Positions 26,682 to 35,443 of a DNA stretch of 64,000 nucleotides are shown here, piece after piece (position 1 is the stretch's first letter; each line of letters begins with the position of its first letter). The notes under the pieces were generated by a model. The model saw only the letters and a list, made by a program, of their open reading frames with translations. It made no database searches and was not told the DNA's origin. Source of the stretch: Helicobacter monodelphidis. GTDB taxonomy: Bacteria > Campylobacterota > Campylobacteria > Campylobacterales > Helicobacteraceae. The stretch is from contig NZ_NHYN01000008.1 of assembly GCF_003288845.1 (NCBI RefSeq), forward strand, positions 1 to 64,000, written 5' to 3'. The translations under genes and the position numbers were made by a program.

Positions 26682-27661
26682 CCACCTCCTCCGTTAATGG
26701 AACGAAATTCTGCTTCAGTAATTGCCCTTAAGCCCTCATTGGGCGCATAATACAAGTACAAAGGTGAACCACTTGTAAAATTATTTTCTATCTCACCAAC
26801 ACTCACATTAAAACGTCCATGCCCTGTGCGAAACAATAAAGGCTTTTCTCCTTTAACAACAAAACGATCATAAACATTTTGATAAACGCGTTTTTTAGTA
26901 TCCACCTCTAAAATTCCTAACCACAGAGGGCCATTCAAAGAAAAGATAATCTCCCGTGTAATGTTCTGATCAACTAATGGAGGCTCTTCATTCAAAGATT
27001 GAGCTACAATAGACATATTTTGTTCTACCATCGTCCCATTCACTTCTGTTGCTACCGTTTCATTAGATTCTGCTTTTGTCTGATTGTTTTCTATGCCAAC
27101 TTGTGCTTCCAAATCGCGTCTAATATCCTCAACTACAGCCTTACCACCTTCAAAATGCTCATTATTCACAATTTCATCATAAGTATTTCCATATACATTA
27201 AAAATGTAATAACTCCCACCTAACACAACAACAATCGTAGCTATAGCAATATTAAGCCACTTGCTTGAAGTATGCTTCTCATAACGATCAATCTTCACAT
27301 TCACATCAATCAAGCTTGGACTATCATATTCATCAGCCTTAAATAAGCCATGCTCCTGACAATAGCGGTCATAATCATCCATCCAACCACTTAAGTCAAT
27401 ATTATACTCTCTTTCTAAGATGCGAATAAATCCCTGTGCTGTAACTTTATCAAATTGCTCATAATCTCTATCTAAAACCGCCTCAATTTTAAACAATGCA
27501 ATATATGTCTGCTTGTGAATTTTCTCTACACCTTCCTGACGCAAAAACTCTAAAGCCTTTTCACTGCCATTATTGACGACTCTCTCCCCTTCTTCTTTTG
27601 GTAGATTTGTATTTTCTTCTGGTTGATTATTATCGTTGTTATTGTTGTTGTTTTCGTCCAT
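26675..27661 (-). CDS. RodZ-like single-span membrane protein
   Basis: A 328-aa protein with four parts. First comes an Asn-rich head (residues 4-12). A helical cytoplasmic domain (about 34-106) follows, then one membrane span (about 135-155), then a periplasmic C-terminal domain (about 238-320). The C-terminal segment has the order GPLWLGILEVDTKKRVYQ, then VKGEKPLLFRTGHGRFNVSVG. That resembles the small beta domain at the end of RodZ (DUF4115: W..V.D..G..., G..P....G.......). RodZ links MreB to the wall machinery and has the same helix-span-beta layout. The assignment is by architecture and weak motif likeness. The head overlaps the end of rlmB by 23 bases. Confidence 0.55.
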   Translation of the reverse strand: MDENNNNNNDNNQPEENTNLPKEEGERVVNNGSEKALEFLRQEGVEKIHKQTYIALFKIEAVLDRDYEQFDKVTAQGFIRILEREYNIDLSGWMDDYDRYCQEHGLFKADEYDSPSLIDVNVKIDRYEKHTSSKWLNIAIATIVVVLGGSYYIFNVYGNTYDEIVNNEHFEGGKAVVEDIRRDLEAQVGIENNQTKAESNETVATEVNGTMVEQNMSIVAQSLNEEPPLVDQNITREIIFSLNGPLWLGILEVDTKKRVYQNVYDRFVVKGEKPLLFRTGHGRFNVSVGEIENNFTSGSPLYLYYAPNEGLRAITEAEFRSINGGGGW

Positions 27662-28346
27662 TTTGTATCCTATCCATTAAAATTGCTGCTGCTACACTCA
27701 CATTTAAAGAATCAACAAGATTCCTAAGTGAAATTGTAACACAATTATCCATTTTTGCGATTAATCTTTTACGCAACCCCTCTCCTTCACTACCCATAAA
27801 AAGTGCAATTTTGGGTGGTAGCGAAGCAACAAAATCCAATGTTAACTCTTGTCCGTGCAATCCCGCCGCGTTAAAACAAAAACCCGCCATTTTTAACTCG
27901 TGGGCAACACTCAAACCATCTTTCACAATTACAAAAGGTAAATCAAATATTGCCCCGCTACTTGTCTTGACTGCACCTTCATAAGAGAAAGAAACAATTT
28001 CAGTTAAAATAATTGCTTCAAATCCCAATGCATAAGCACTTCTAAAAATTGCACCGATATTGTGCGTATCGCTCACGCCTCCTAAAACAAGCACAGAAGA
28101 AAAAGTTTTAATTGTAGCAAAGTCACTTTGTTCTAAAGGAAAAATTTCCACTAAACAACCTTGATGATTCCCTCCCTTAGCTAAAGCTTGTGCTGCCTTA
28201 AAATCTATCCTTTCTATAGGAATATTTAGATTTAAAATATGCTTAAATAAGGACTTATCAATCTCTTTTTGCAAAATCACCTTACGGATTTTTTCAGCGT
28301 GTCGTTGTAGTAGATAACCGAGAATCTGTTTGCCATAAACAATCAT
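27639..28346 (-). CDS. rlmB: TrmH/SpoU family RNA 2'-O-methyltransferase (RlmB-like)
   Basis: A 235-aa SPOUT enzyme with an N-terminal substrate-binding domain and the three knot motifs: GGVSDTHNIGAIFRSA, IALFMGSEGEGLR, and SLNVSVAAAILM. The likely target is 23S rRNA (G2251 for RlmB), but TrmH relatives look alike. A longer start overlapping rsmI is possible; the ATG at 28346 with GAGG upstream matches the family start. Confidence 0.88.
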   Translation of the reverse strand: MIVYGKQILGYLLQRHAEKIRKVILQKEIDKSLFKHILNLNIPIERIDFKAAQALAKGGNHQGCLVEIFPLEQSDFATIKTFSSVLVLGGVSDTHNIGAIFRSAYALGFEAIILTEIVSFSYEGAVKTSSGAIFDLPFVIVKDGLSVAHELKMAGFCFNAAGLHGQELTLDFVASLPPKIALFMGSEGEGLRKRLIAKMDNCVTISLRNLVDSLNVSVAAAILMDRIQNGRKQQQ

Positions 28347-28353
28347 TACTTCC

Positions 28354-29190
28354 TCACTCTTGATGTAACGGATTCTGCCCATGAATCACACATTCATAGC
28401 ATTTCTTAACATCGATTCCTGTCATTTTAGCAATAATTTTGGCGACAACTTTTGGAGGAAGATTTAAAGCTTCAATATCGCTTCCGCGCAAAACATATTC
28501 TTCATGCAACGGACACCCATACACCATAAACGCCCATTCTCCACGAATCTCCTTAGCTGATAAACTTTTCAGCACATGCCCGACCTGCCCTTTATAGAAG
28601 GTTTCAAAGTGCTTTGTCATTTCCTTAGCAACAAAAATTTCAGCCCTCTTTTGCACTCTTTCCAAATCTTGCAAAGACTCTAGTAAACGATGAGGCGATT
28701 CATAAAAAATGACATCAATGCCGAGTGACAATAACCTTTCAAATTCACTTTTTCTTTCTTGTTGCTTTGAAGGTAAAAAGCCATAAAATAAGAACTCCTT
28801 ATGTGTACTTCCACTCGCCGCAAAAATTGTTAGGGGTGCATTGGCACCGGGCAAGACTGTATAAGGAATTTGATATTCTTGAACAAAACGAACCAATGCC
28901 GCACCAGGATCACTAATACAGGGTGTCCCGGCATCACACATATAAAGAACATTTCGCTCAAAAAAGTCTGAAGTAACATTCTCTAAAAAACCACATTCAT
29001 TATGAGAATGCACAGGCATTAACTCTGCAGAAAAAGAACGCAAATACCCCCTATTTTCTAAAAGACGAAGTAACGAAGAAGTGACACGTGTATCCTCGCA
29101 CAAAACCACCTCACTCTCCTCCAATACCCGCAATGTCCTTAGAGTAATATCCTCAAGATTACCGATGGGAGTTGGAACAAAAGTCAACAC
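28354..29190 (-). CDS. rsmI: 16S rRNA 2'-O-ribose C1402 methyltransferase
   Basis: A 278-aa tetrapyrrole-methylase-fold enzyme that methylates C1402 in the decoding centre. It shows VPTPIGNLEDITLRTLRVL, LCEDTRVTSSLL, MCDAGTPCISDPG and, later, FYESPHRL. Its start overlaps the rpmE stop by one base. It forms a ribosome-related unit with rpmE and rlmB. Confidence 0.94.
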   Translation of the reverse strand: MLTFVPTPIGNLEDITLRTLRVLEESEVVLCEDTRVTSSLLRLLENRGYLRSFSAELMPVHSHNECGFLENVTSDFFERNVLYMCDAGTPCISDPGAALVRFVQEYQIPYTVLPGANAPLTIFAASGSTHKEFLFYGFLPSKQQERKSEFERLLSLGIDVIFYESPHRLLESLQDLERVQKRAEIFVAKEMTKHFETFYKGQVGHVLKSLSAKEIRGEWAFMVYGCPLHEEYVLRGSDIEALNLPPKVVAKIIAKMTGIDVKKCYECVIHGQNPLHQE

Positions 29191-29393
29191 TACTTCAGAT
29201 TATATCTTTGCTTGAATTTTTCAACACGTCCCGCAGTATCAACAATCTTATCCGAACCGGTATAAAAAGGATGACAAAATGCAGAAATGTCAATTCTTAA
29301 TTCTGGCTTTGTACTAAGAACTTCAATTTCCTTGCCACTTGTTACACAAGTTACCTTGCAAGGCACATATTGTGGGTGAATATCTTTTTTCAT
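29190..29393 (-). CDS. rpmE: 50S ribosomal protein L31
   Basis: A 67-aa protein at the central protuberance that bridges to the 30S head. Cysteines at 12 and 16 (CKVTC) and at 40 (FCHPFYTG) mark the zinc-binding form. It heads the minus-strand block that runs to the yraN/trxA region. TAAGGAG precedes the start. Confidence 0.96.
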   Translation of the reverse strand: MKKDIHPQYVPCKVTCVTSGKEIEVLSTKPELRIDISAFCHPFYTGSDKIVDTAGRVEKFKQRYNLK

Positions 29394-29497
29394 AAAATTT
29401 TAACTCCTTATTTTCTGGTTATTTAGAGACCGCATTCTAACCTATTTTTTTTTAAAAATAGCTAAGAATTTTCAGTGTTTTATCAGCCTTCAAAGCT

Positions 29498-29503
29498 TAT
29501 AAT
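29498..29503 (+). promoter_or_regulatory. -10 box upstream of the nitroreductase gene
   Basis: TATAAT in GCTTATAATGTCC, about 75 bases before the ATG, which has AGAGGAAA as ribosome site. The rpmE-nitroreductase gap of 185 bases is a divergent promoter region. No -35 is evident. Confidence 0.5.
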
Positions 29504-29578
29504 GTCCGCCGATATTTTTCAGTCCAACACGAAGAAATTTAAATTCTACCTAAAGATAACAATAAAAGAGGAAAATTT

Positions 29579-30220
29579 ATGAAATTTCAAGATTTTTTAC
29601 AAGACAATCTTTCTTACCGCTATGCTTGTCGTGATTTTGACCCAACAAAACCACTTCCGCAGGAACATTTACACATTCTTGCTCAAAGTATCCAATTTGC
29701 ACCCAGTTCAATGGGTTTACAGCCTTATCGCTCCATTTTTGTTACAGATAGAGAGAAAAAGACGAAAATCGCTTCTTTTAGCCACACACAACAACCAGTT
29801 ATTGACTGTTCTTGCCTGCTAATCTTAATGAGTCAAAAACCATACACCCTAAACGCAAATACGGCAAAAGAACATTACCAACGTCACCAAAATATAAATC
29901 ACATTGCAGAAAAAACGCAAATGGTAGAGGATATTTTGCAGCAACGTTTTCATAACGAGAGTTGTCTTATTGAGGGCTACATTAGGGAGCAAGTTTATCT
30001 TGCTATGGGAGATATGGTACGCGTTGCCACACTACTCAAGATAGACTCTCTCATTATCGGTGGTTTTGACACACAAAAACTTTACAAGTGGCTTGATTGT
30101 TACCCTAATACTTTCACACAATTCTTTCAACCATGCATACTTATTGCCTTAGGGTACGGAAAAGGTCAACCTTCTCCCAAGCAAAGACTTCCTTTGGGTG
30201 ATGTCACCTCCATACTTTAA
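29579..30220 (+). CDS. NfsB/RdxA-like oxygen-insensitive nitroreductase
   Basis: A 213-aa flavin-dependent NAD(P)H oxidoreductase. It shows SYRYACRDFDP at the start, FAPSSMGLQPYRSIFV (FMN contact), IREQVYLAMGDMVRVATLLKIDSLIIGGFD, and a C-terminal IALGYGKG. It resembles H. pylori RdxA/FrxA, which activate metronidazole. It may therefore affect nitroimidazole susceptibility, an inference by family. It ends 24 bases before lepA and may be co-transcribed. Confidence 0.85.
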   Translation: MKFQDFLQDNLSYRYACRDFDPTKPLPQEHLHILAQSIQFAPSSMGLQPYRSIFVTDREKKTKIASFSHTQQPVIDCSCLLILMSQKPYTLNANTAKEHYQRHQNINHIAEKTQMVEDILQQRFHNESCLIEGYIREQVYLAMGDMVRVATLLKIDSLIIGGFDTQKLYKWLDCYPNTFTQFFQPCILIALGYGKGQPSPKQRLPLGDVTSIL

Positions 30221-30244
30221 AACTCACATCTTGAAGGAAAAACC

Positions 30245-32044
30245 TTGAATCCACTCTCACGTATACGCAATTTTTCCATCATTGCTCATATTGACCATGG
30301 CAAAAGTACGCTTGCGGATTGCCTTATTCAAACCTGTGGCGCTATTAGCGAAAGAGAAATGACACAACAAGTTATGGATACAATGGACATTGAAAAAGAA
30401 CGCGGAATTACCATAAAAGCACAAAGTGTAAGGCTTTCATATCAATATCAAAATGAAACATACATTCTTAACTTAATTGATACGCCAGGGCATGTCGACT
30501 TCAGCTATGAAGTAAGTCGTTCTCTTGCTTCATGTGAAGGTGCTTTGCTTGTTGTTGATGCCTCTCAAGGTGTTGAAGCACAAACTATTGCTAATGTCTA
30601 TATCGCCTTAGAAAATAATCTTGAAATTCTACCTGTTTTAAATAAAATTGATTTACCTGCAGCAAATCCTGAACGTGTCATTGAGGAGATTGAACAAACC
30701 ATTGGGCTTGAGTGTAATCAGCCCTTATGTGTCAGTGCGAAAACACGTTTGGGTATTCGTGAACTTTTAGAACGTATTATTATGCAAGTTCCACCACCAA
30801 AAGGAGATCCAAACGCCCCCACAAAGGCTCTTATTTATGATTCATGGTTTGATAACTATTTGGGGGCTTTAGCCTTAGTTCGTGTTAAAGAAGGGGCAAT
30901 AAAGAAGGGACAGAGGATCCTTGTAATGGGTAGCAATAAAAATCATGAAGTGCTTGGGCTTTTATATCCCCACCCCATCAAACAACAACAAACAGAAGAA
31001 ATTGCATGCGGTGAAATTGGAATTGTTATTTTAGGGCTTAAGAGCGTTACAGATATTGCCGTGGGCGACACAATGACAGATTTTAAGAATCCTACCAAAG
31101 AGGCAATTAGTGGCTTTGAACCTGCAAAGCCTTTTGTTTTTGCAGGAATTTATCCCATCGAAACAGATAAGTTTGAGGATTTACGCGATGCACTAGATAA
31201 ATTAAAACTCAATGATTCGAGTCTAACCTATGAGCCAGAAACAAGTATTGCACTTGGTTTTGGGTTTAGGATCGGATTCTTAGGTTTATTGCACATGGAA
31301 GTAATCAAGGAACGATTAGAGAGAGAATTTGACTTAAGCCTAATTGCCACCGCGCCCACTGTTGTTTATCGGATAACACAAACCGATGGTAGCACAATCA
31401 ATATCCAAAACCCAAGCGAACTCCCACCAGAACAAAAAATTGCAAAAATAGAAGAACCTTATGTTAAGGCAACAATCATCGTTCCAAGCGAGTTTTTGGG
31501 GAATATTATTACACTTTTAAATCATCGGAGGGGCATTCAAGAGAAGATGGAATATCTTCATGAGACGCGTGTTTTACTTGAATACCTCATTCCAACCAAC
31601 GAAATTGTAATGGATTTTTATGACAAGCTAAAATCTTGTACAAAGGGCTATGCAAGTTTTGATTATGAGCCTTATGAATACCGCGAGGGTGATTTAGTTA
31701 AGCTTGATGTTCGTGTAGCAGGAGAAATTGTTGATGCACTTTCTATTATTGTGCCTAAAAGCAAATCTTATGACCGCGGTAAAGAACTTGTTGTAGCAAT
31801 GAAAGAAATTATTCCACGCCAACTTTTTGAAGTAGCAATTCAGGCAAGCATTGGAAATAAAATTATTGCAAGGGAAACGGTTAAATCAATGGGTAAAAAT
31901 GTGACAGCAAAATGCTATGGTGGGGATATTACACGAAAAAGAAAATTACTTGAAAAACAAAAAGAAGGCAAAAAACGTATGAAATCTATCGGGAAAGTGA
32001 ATCTACCACAAGAAGCATTCCTTGCTGTCCTTAAAATTGATTAA
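30245..32044 (+). CDS. lepA: Elongation factor 4 (LepA)
   Basis: A 599-aa translational GTPase that acts on stalled ribosomes and in 30S assembly. It shows [16 protein letters not shown] at about 14-29, [16 protein letters not shown], and [10 protein letters not shown]. The C-terminal region carries the LepA-specific end ([17 protein letters not shown]). The start is a TTG at 30245 preceded by AAGGA; it gives the family N-terminus. Confidence 0.96.
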   Translation: MNPLSRIRNFSIIAHIDHGKSTLADCLIQTCGAISEREMTQQVMDTMDIEKERGITIKAQSVRLSYQYQNETYILNLIDTPGHVDFSYEVSRSLASCEGALLVVDASQGVEAQTIANVYIALENNLEILPVLNKIDLPAANPERVIEEIEQTIGLECNQPLCVSAKTRLGIRELLERIIMQVPPPKGDPNAPTKALIYDSWFDNYLGALALVRVKEGAIKKGQRILVMGSNKNHEVLGLLYPHPIKQQQTEEIACGEIGIVILGLKSVTDIAVGDTMTDFKNPTKEAISGFEPAKPFVFAGIYPIETDKFEDLRDALDKLKLNDSSLTYEPETSIALGFGFRIGFLGLLHMEVIKERLEREFDLSLIATAPTVVYRITQTDGSTINIQNPSELPPEQKIAKIEEPYVKATIIVPSEFLGNIITLLNHRRGIQEKMEYLHETRVLLEYLIPTNEIVMDFYDKLKSCTKGYASFDYEPYEYREGDLVKLDVRVAGEIVDALSIIVPKSKSYDRGKELVVAMKEIIPRQLFEVAIQASIGNKIIARETVKSMGKNVTAKCYGGDITRKRKLLEKQKEGKKRMKSIGKVNLPQEAFLAVLKID

Positions 32045-32141
32045 CTCTTTTATAAAATAAACAAGTTAGAACAAAACTAAAAATAAATGATGGATTTTTA
32101 ATAACCCTCACAACACAAACTTTTTGAAGAAGGATTCTTGA

Positions 32142-34133
32142 ATGAAAACGCGACAATCTTCCCTATTTAAGGTATACTCCACCTATACTGAAGCAGGAGA
32201 CCAACCAGAAGCAATTTCACAACTAAGTCGTATGATTATGCAAGGACAACGTTATGCTATGCTTGTGGGCGTAACAGGAAGTGGAAAAACATTCACAATG
32301 GCGAAAATTATTGAAAAATTACAAATGCCGACATTAATTATGACACACAATAAGACCCTAGCCGCCCAGCTTTATAGTGAATTTCGTAGCTTTTTTCCTC
32401 ATAACCATGTGGAATATTTTATTTCCCATTTTGATTATTACCAACCAGAAGCCTACATTCCACGTCAAGATTTATTTATAGAAAAAGATTCTTCCATTAA
32501 TGAAGAGCTAGAAAGATTACGACTAAGAGCGACAACAAGCCTCCTGTCCTACAATGATGTCGTTGTTGTTGCAAGCGTATCCGCCAATTATGGTTTGGGT
32601 TCTCCTGCTGAATACATTAAGATGATATTACATCTTAAAAAAGGTGAGGAGATTAACCAAAAGCAACTCCTAGCAAGGCTTGTTGATATGGGCTATTCAC
32701 GCAATGACAATTTCTTTGAATGCGGTGATTTTCGCGTACGTGGAGAAGCAATTGATATTTTTCCTGCCTACAGTGAAAATGAAATTGTGCGTATAGAATT
32801 CTTTGGTGATGAAATTGAACGCATTTTAATGCTTGATAGTATTCAATTACAGGAATTACGTACTCTTGATGAATATATTTTATATGCAGCCAACCAATTT
32901 ATCGTAGGCGAATCAAGACAAAAACAAGCCACTACAGAGATTAAAGAAGAATTAGCAAAACGTCTTGCATTCTATGAAAAAGAGGGGCGAATGGTTGAAT
33001 ACGAACGCTTAAAAAGTCGCACAGAATTTGATTTAGAGATGATACAAACAAGCGGAATTTGTAAAGGCATCGAAAACTATTCTCGTCATCTTACCGGCAA
33101 AAAAGAGGGTGAAACCCCTTATAGTCTACTAGACTATTTTGAGTTTAAACAACAACCCTATTTGCTCATTGTTGATGAATCCCATGTGTCTTTGCCCCAG
33201 TTTGGAGGAATGTATGCGGGGGATCGTAGTCGCAAAGAGGTTTTGGTTGAGTATGGATTCAGATTGCCAAGTGCTTTGGATAACCGCCCATTAAAATTTG
33301 ATGAATTTATTATTAAAGCACCACATTATTTGTTTGTTTCTGCCACACCTGCTAAACTAGAATTAGAATTGAGTCAAGAGGCAATAGCTGAACAAATTGT
33401 CCGCCCTACAGGGCTTTTAGATCCTACTTACGAAATCCTATCAAGCGATAATCAAATTGCGACACTCTATGACGAAATTATCAAAGTCATCGAAAAAAAA
33501 GAAAGAGTTTTAATTACATCTTTAACAAAAAAAATGGCAGAGGAACTAACAAAATATTATAGTGATCTCGGAATTAAGGTGCGTTATATGCATTCAGATA
33601 TTGATGCCATTGAACGTAATGAGATTATTAGAGGGTTAAGATTGGGTGAATTTGATGTTTTAGTTGGAATTAATTTATTAAGAGAGGGTTTAGATTTACC
33701 TGAAGTTTCTCTTGTTGCCATTTTAGATGCAGATAAAGAAGGGTTCTTACGCAGCGAAACAAGCCTCATTCAAACAATGGGGAGAGCGGCCAGAAACTTA
33801 AATGGAAGAGTTTTACTTTTTGCAAATAAAATTACACCATCAATGCGAAAAGCCATGGAGGTAACGGATTATCGTCGTAAAAAACAAGAAGAATTTAATA
33901 AAAAATATAATATTATCCCTAAGAGTGTTAATCGAAAGGTTGAGGAAGAATTAAAAGTAGAATCTCTGGGTAATTTAGATATAAAAAATCTTAAAAAAGA
34001 TAAAATCCCTAAAGCAGAAAAAGACAGAATTATTAAAGAACTCACGCGTAGAATGCACACGGCAGCTAAAGCATTAGAATTTGAAGAAGCTGCTCGAATT
34101 CGTGATGAAATTACAAAAATAAGGAAAAGTTAG
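32142..34133 (+). CDS. uvrB: Excinuclease ABC subunit B
   Basis: DNA-damage verification helicase of nucleotide excision repair, partner of UvrA and UvrC. The product is 663 aa. It shows Walker [14 protein letters not shown] (about 43-55), the beta-hairpin region [13 protein letters not shown], and helicase motifs DESHVSLPQ and QTMGRAARN. The C-terminal UVR domain (about 625-660, [14 protein letters not shown]) contacts UvrC. It follows lepA by 97 bases, preceded by AGAAGGA. Confidence 0.97.
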   Translation: MKTRQSSLFKVYSTYTEAGDQPEAISQLSRMIMQGQRYAMLVGVTGSGKTFTMAKIIEKLQMPTLIMTHNKTLAAQLYSEFRSFFPHNHVEYFISHFDYYQPEAYIPRQDLFIEKDSSINEELERLRLRATTSLLSYNDVVVVASVSANYGLGSPAEYIKMILHLKKGEEINQKQLLARLVDMGYSRNDNFFECGDFRVRGEAIDIFPAYSENEIVRIEFFGDEIERILMLDSIQLQELRTLDEYILYAANQFIVGESRQKQATTEIKEELAKRLAFYEKEGRMVEYERLKSRTEFDLEMIQTSGICKGIENYSRHLTGKKEGETPYSLLDYFEFKQQPYLLIVDESHVSLPQFGGMYAGDRSRKEVLVEYGFRLPSALDNRPLKFDEFIIKAPHYLFVSATPAKLELELSQEAIAEQIVRPTGLLDPTYEILSSDNQIATLYDEIIKVIEKKERVLITSLTKKMAEELTKYYSDLGIKVRYMHSDIDAIERNEIIRGLRLGEFDVLVGINLLREGLDLPEVSLVAILDADKEGFLRSETSLIQTMGRAARNLNGRVLLFANKITPSMRKAMEVTDYRRKKQEEFNKKYNIIPKSVNRKVEEELKVESLGNLDIKNLKKDKIPKAEKDRIIKELTRRMHTAAKALEFEEAARIRDEITKIRKS

Positions 34134-34941
34134 TTGAGTCTCTTTTGATCATCTTTGGTTTATGAGTTTTGATTCAAGTTATTTTTTAAGCTGTAGTTTA
34201 AGCATAAAAATTTTAAAATAAGATTTACCTCAGTTCTTTGCCCTATTATTAATCCTTGAAAAACATCGATACTAAAGGATTAATCCAGCATTCATCAAAA
34301 GTTCCATTTATTATACGCACATTGATACCCGGTTTATTTTTATGCCGTCAATTACATTCTTGCCCGAACTATCAATATTATATGGATAAACTTTTCCTTT
34401 TCTTTTAACTTTATCAAGATATATTCTAACTCCACAACATAAATTCGCGCTCCACTGAATTCTAATTATTATCTCACCTACCCGTTTATCAAAGTCAATC
34501 AAAAAGGATTATTCAATATTTATAATAAAAATTTTATTATGAATTTGGTTATTGAACCTCCTTATAATCCTATCATCATCTTTGTCAAATTAATGCAGTC
34601 TACTTCTTCTACCAAAGATAAGAAAAAATATACAGCAAGTAAAGGGTTTTATGGAATTGCAAGGTACAAAAATTTTTTTGACAATACAAAGAATTTTTTA
34701 GTAAATGCAAATACATCTTTTGCGCTCTGTATCTCAAGCAATCATCTCACAACCCAAAATTCTAAACTTTATTAAAATTTATGAAAAGTAAAAGAAAAAT
34801 GGTTATCTACTAATTTTGAGATAAATATAAAAATTTGACGGACAACTTGGGTTGTTTCTTTAAGAATAACTTAAAAGAAACGAATCTATAAAAAACAATA
34901 AAAAATTATGAGTTATTTATTTAAATAACTCATTTTTAAGC
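34134..34941. other. AT-rich gap without a recognisable gene
   Basis: About 800 bases with no gene I can name. It contains a minus-strand 63-codon frame (34311-34502) and a plus-strand 78-codon frame (34539-34775). Neither has a ribosome site or known motif, so both may be decayed remnants. A perfect 10-bp inverted repeat, ATTAATCCTT / AAGGATTAAT (34248-34257 and 34275-34284), lies 115 bases after uvrB and might be its terminator. The right edge is the palindrome over the next promoter. Confidence 0.5.
34908..34933 (+). promoter_or_regulatory. Perfect 26-base palindrome, candidate operator
   Basis: ATGAGTTATTTA at 34908-34919 and TAAATAACTCAT at 34922-34933 are exact inverted copies around TT. 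The palindrome ends eight bases before a TATAAT box (34942-34947) and so covers the -35 region of the response-regulator promoter. A dimeric repressor or activator site is the natural reading. It is followed by TTTTT, so a terminator for transcription from the left is an alternative. Confidence 0.55.
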
Positions 34942-34947
34942 TATAAT
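34942..34947 (+). promoter_or_regulatory. -10 box of the response regulator operon
   Basis: TATAAT in AGCTATAATTCC. Predicted transcription start is near 34954, giving a leader of about 58 nt before the ATG at 35012, which has GGAAGGGG as ribosome site. Confidence 0.6.
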
Positions 34948-35011
34948 TCCTTATATTTAAAGCTCTAGTTAGGAATTTAATGAGAGGCAATCAAAGAAGG
35001 AAGGGGTTTTA

Positions 35012-35443
35012 ATGAGTGTAACTTCAAGTGACCGTTCTCTTTTCGAGCTAACACTTTTGTATGCAGAAGACGATAAGAGCATTCAAGAAATGATGAAAAA
35101 GATTCTTCAACGCCGTTTTTGCAAGGTTCTTTGTGCTAATGATGGAGAAGGAGGATTTGACCTTTTCCAAAAAGAAAACATAGACATTGTCATTACAGAT
35201 ATGAGTATGCCAAAAGTCAGTGGTTTAGAATTATGTGCAAAAATCAGGGAAATTGATGAAGAAATTCCTATTATGATGATTACTGCTTTTAATGAATCAG
35301 ATTATCTAATTGAAGCTTTGCAGTTAGGAGTTGATCGCTTCCTTTTTAAACCAATCAACACGACAACCTTAGATAAGCATCTCAAGATTTTAGTTAAAAG
35401 GGCGATACTATCTAAGAAAAACCTCACACAAGGAGTCTCATAA
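35012..35443 (+). CDS. Single-domain (CheY-like) response regulator
   Basis: A 143-aa receiver domain with no output domain. The acidic pocket is EDD (residues 19-21), the phospho-acceptor Asp63 lies in ITDMSMPK, and the switch residues Thr91 and Lys113 are present. It should therefore be phosphorylatable. Short extensions flank the domain on both ends. Its last base overlaps the first base of the next gene (TAATG), so the two are coupled. No histidine kinase is in the window. It differs from chemotaxis CheY by its partner and extensions. Confidence 0.88.
   Translation: MSVTSSDRSLFELTLLYAEDDKSIQEMMKKILQRRFCKVLCANDGEGGFDLFQKENIDIVITDMSMPKVSGLELCAKIREIDEEIPIMMITAFNESDYLIEALQLGVDRFLFKPINTTTLDKHLKILVKRAILSKKNLTQGVS

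Noticed and set aside
27598-27661. Trinucleotide AAC/AAT run at the RodZ-like start as a phase-variation tract
   Set aside because: Units are three bases and imperfect, so length change would keep the frame; it would only alter the Asn-rich head.
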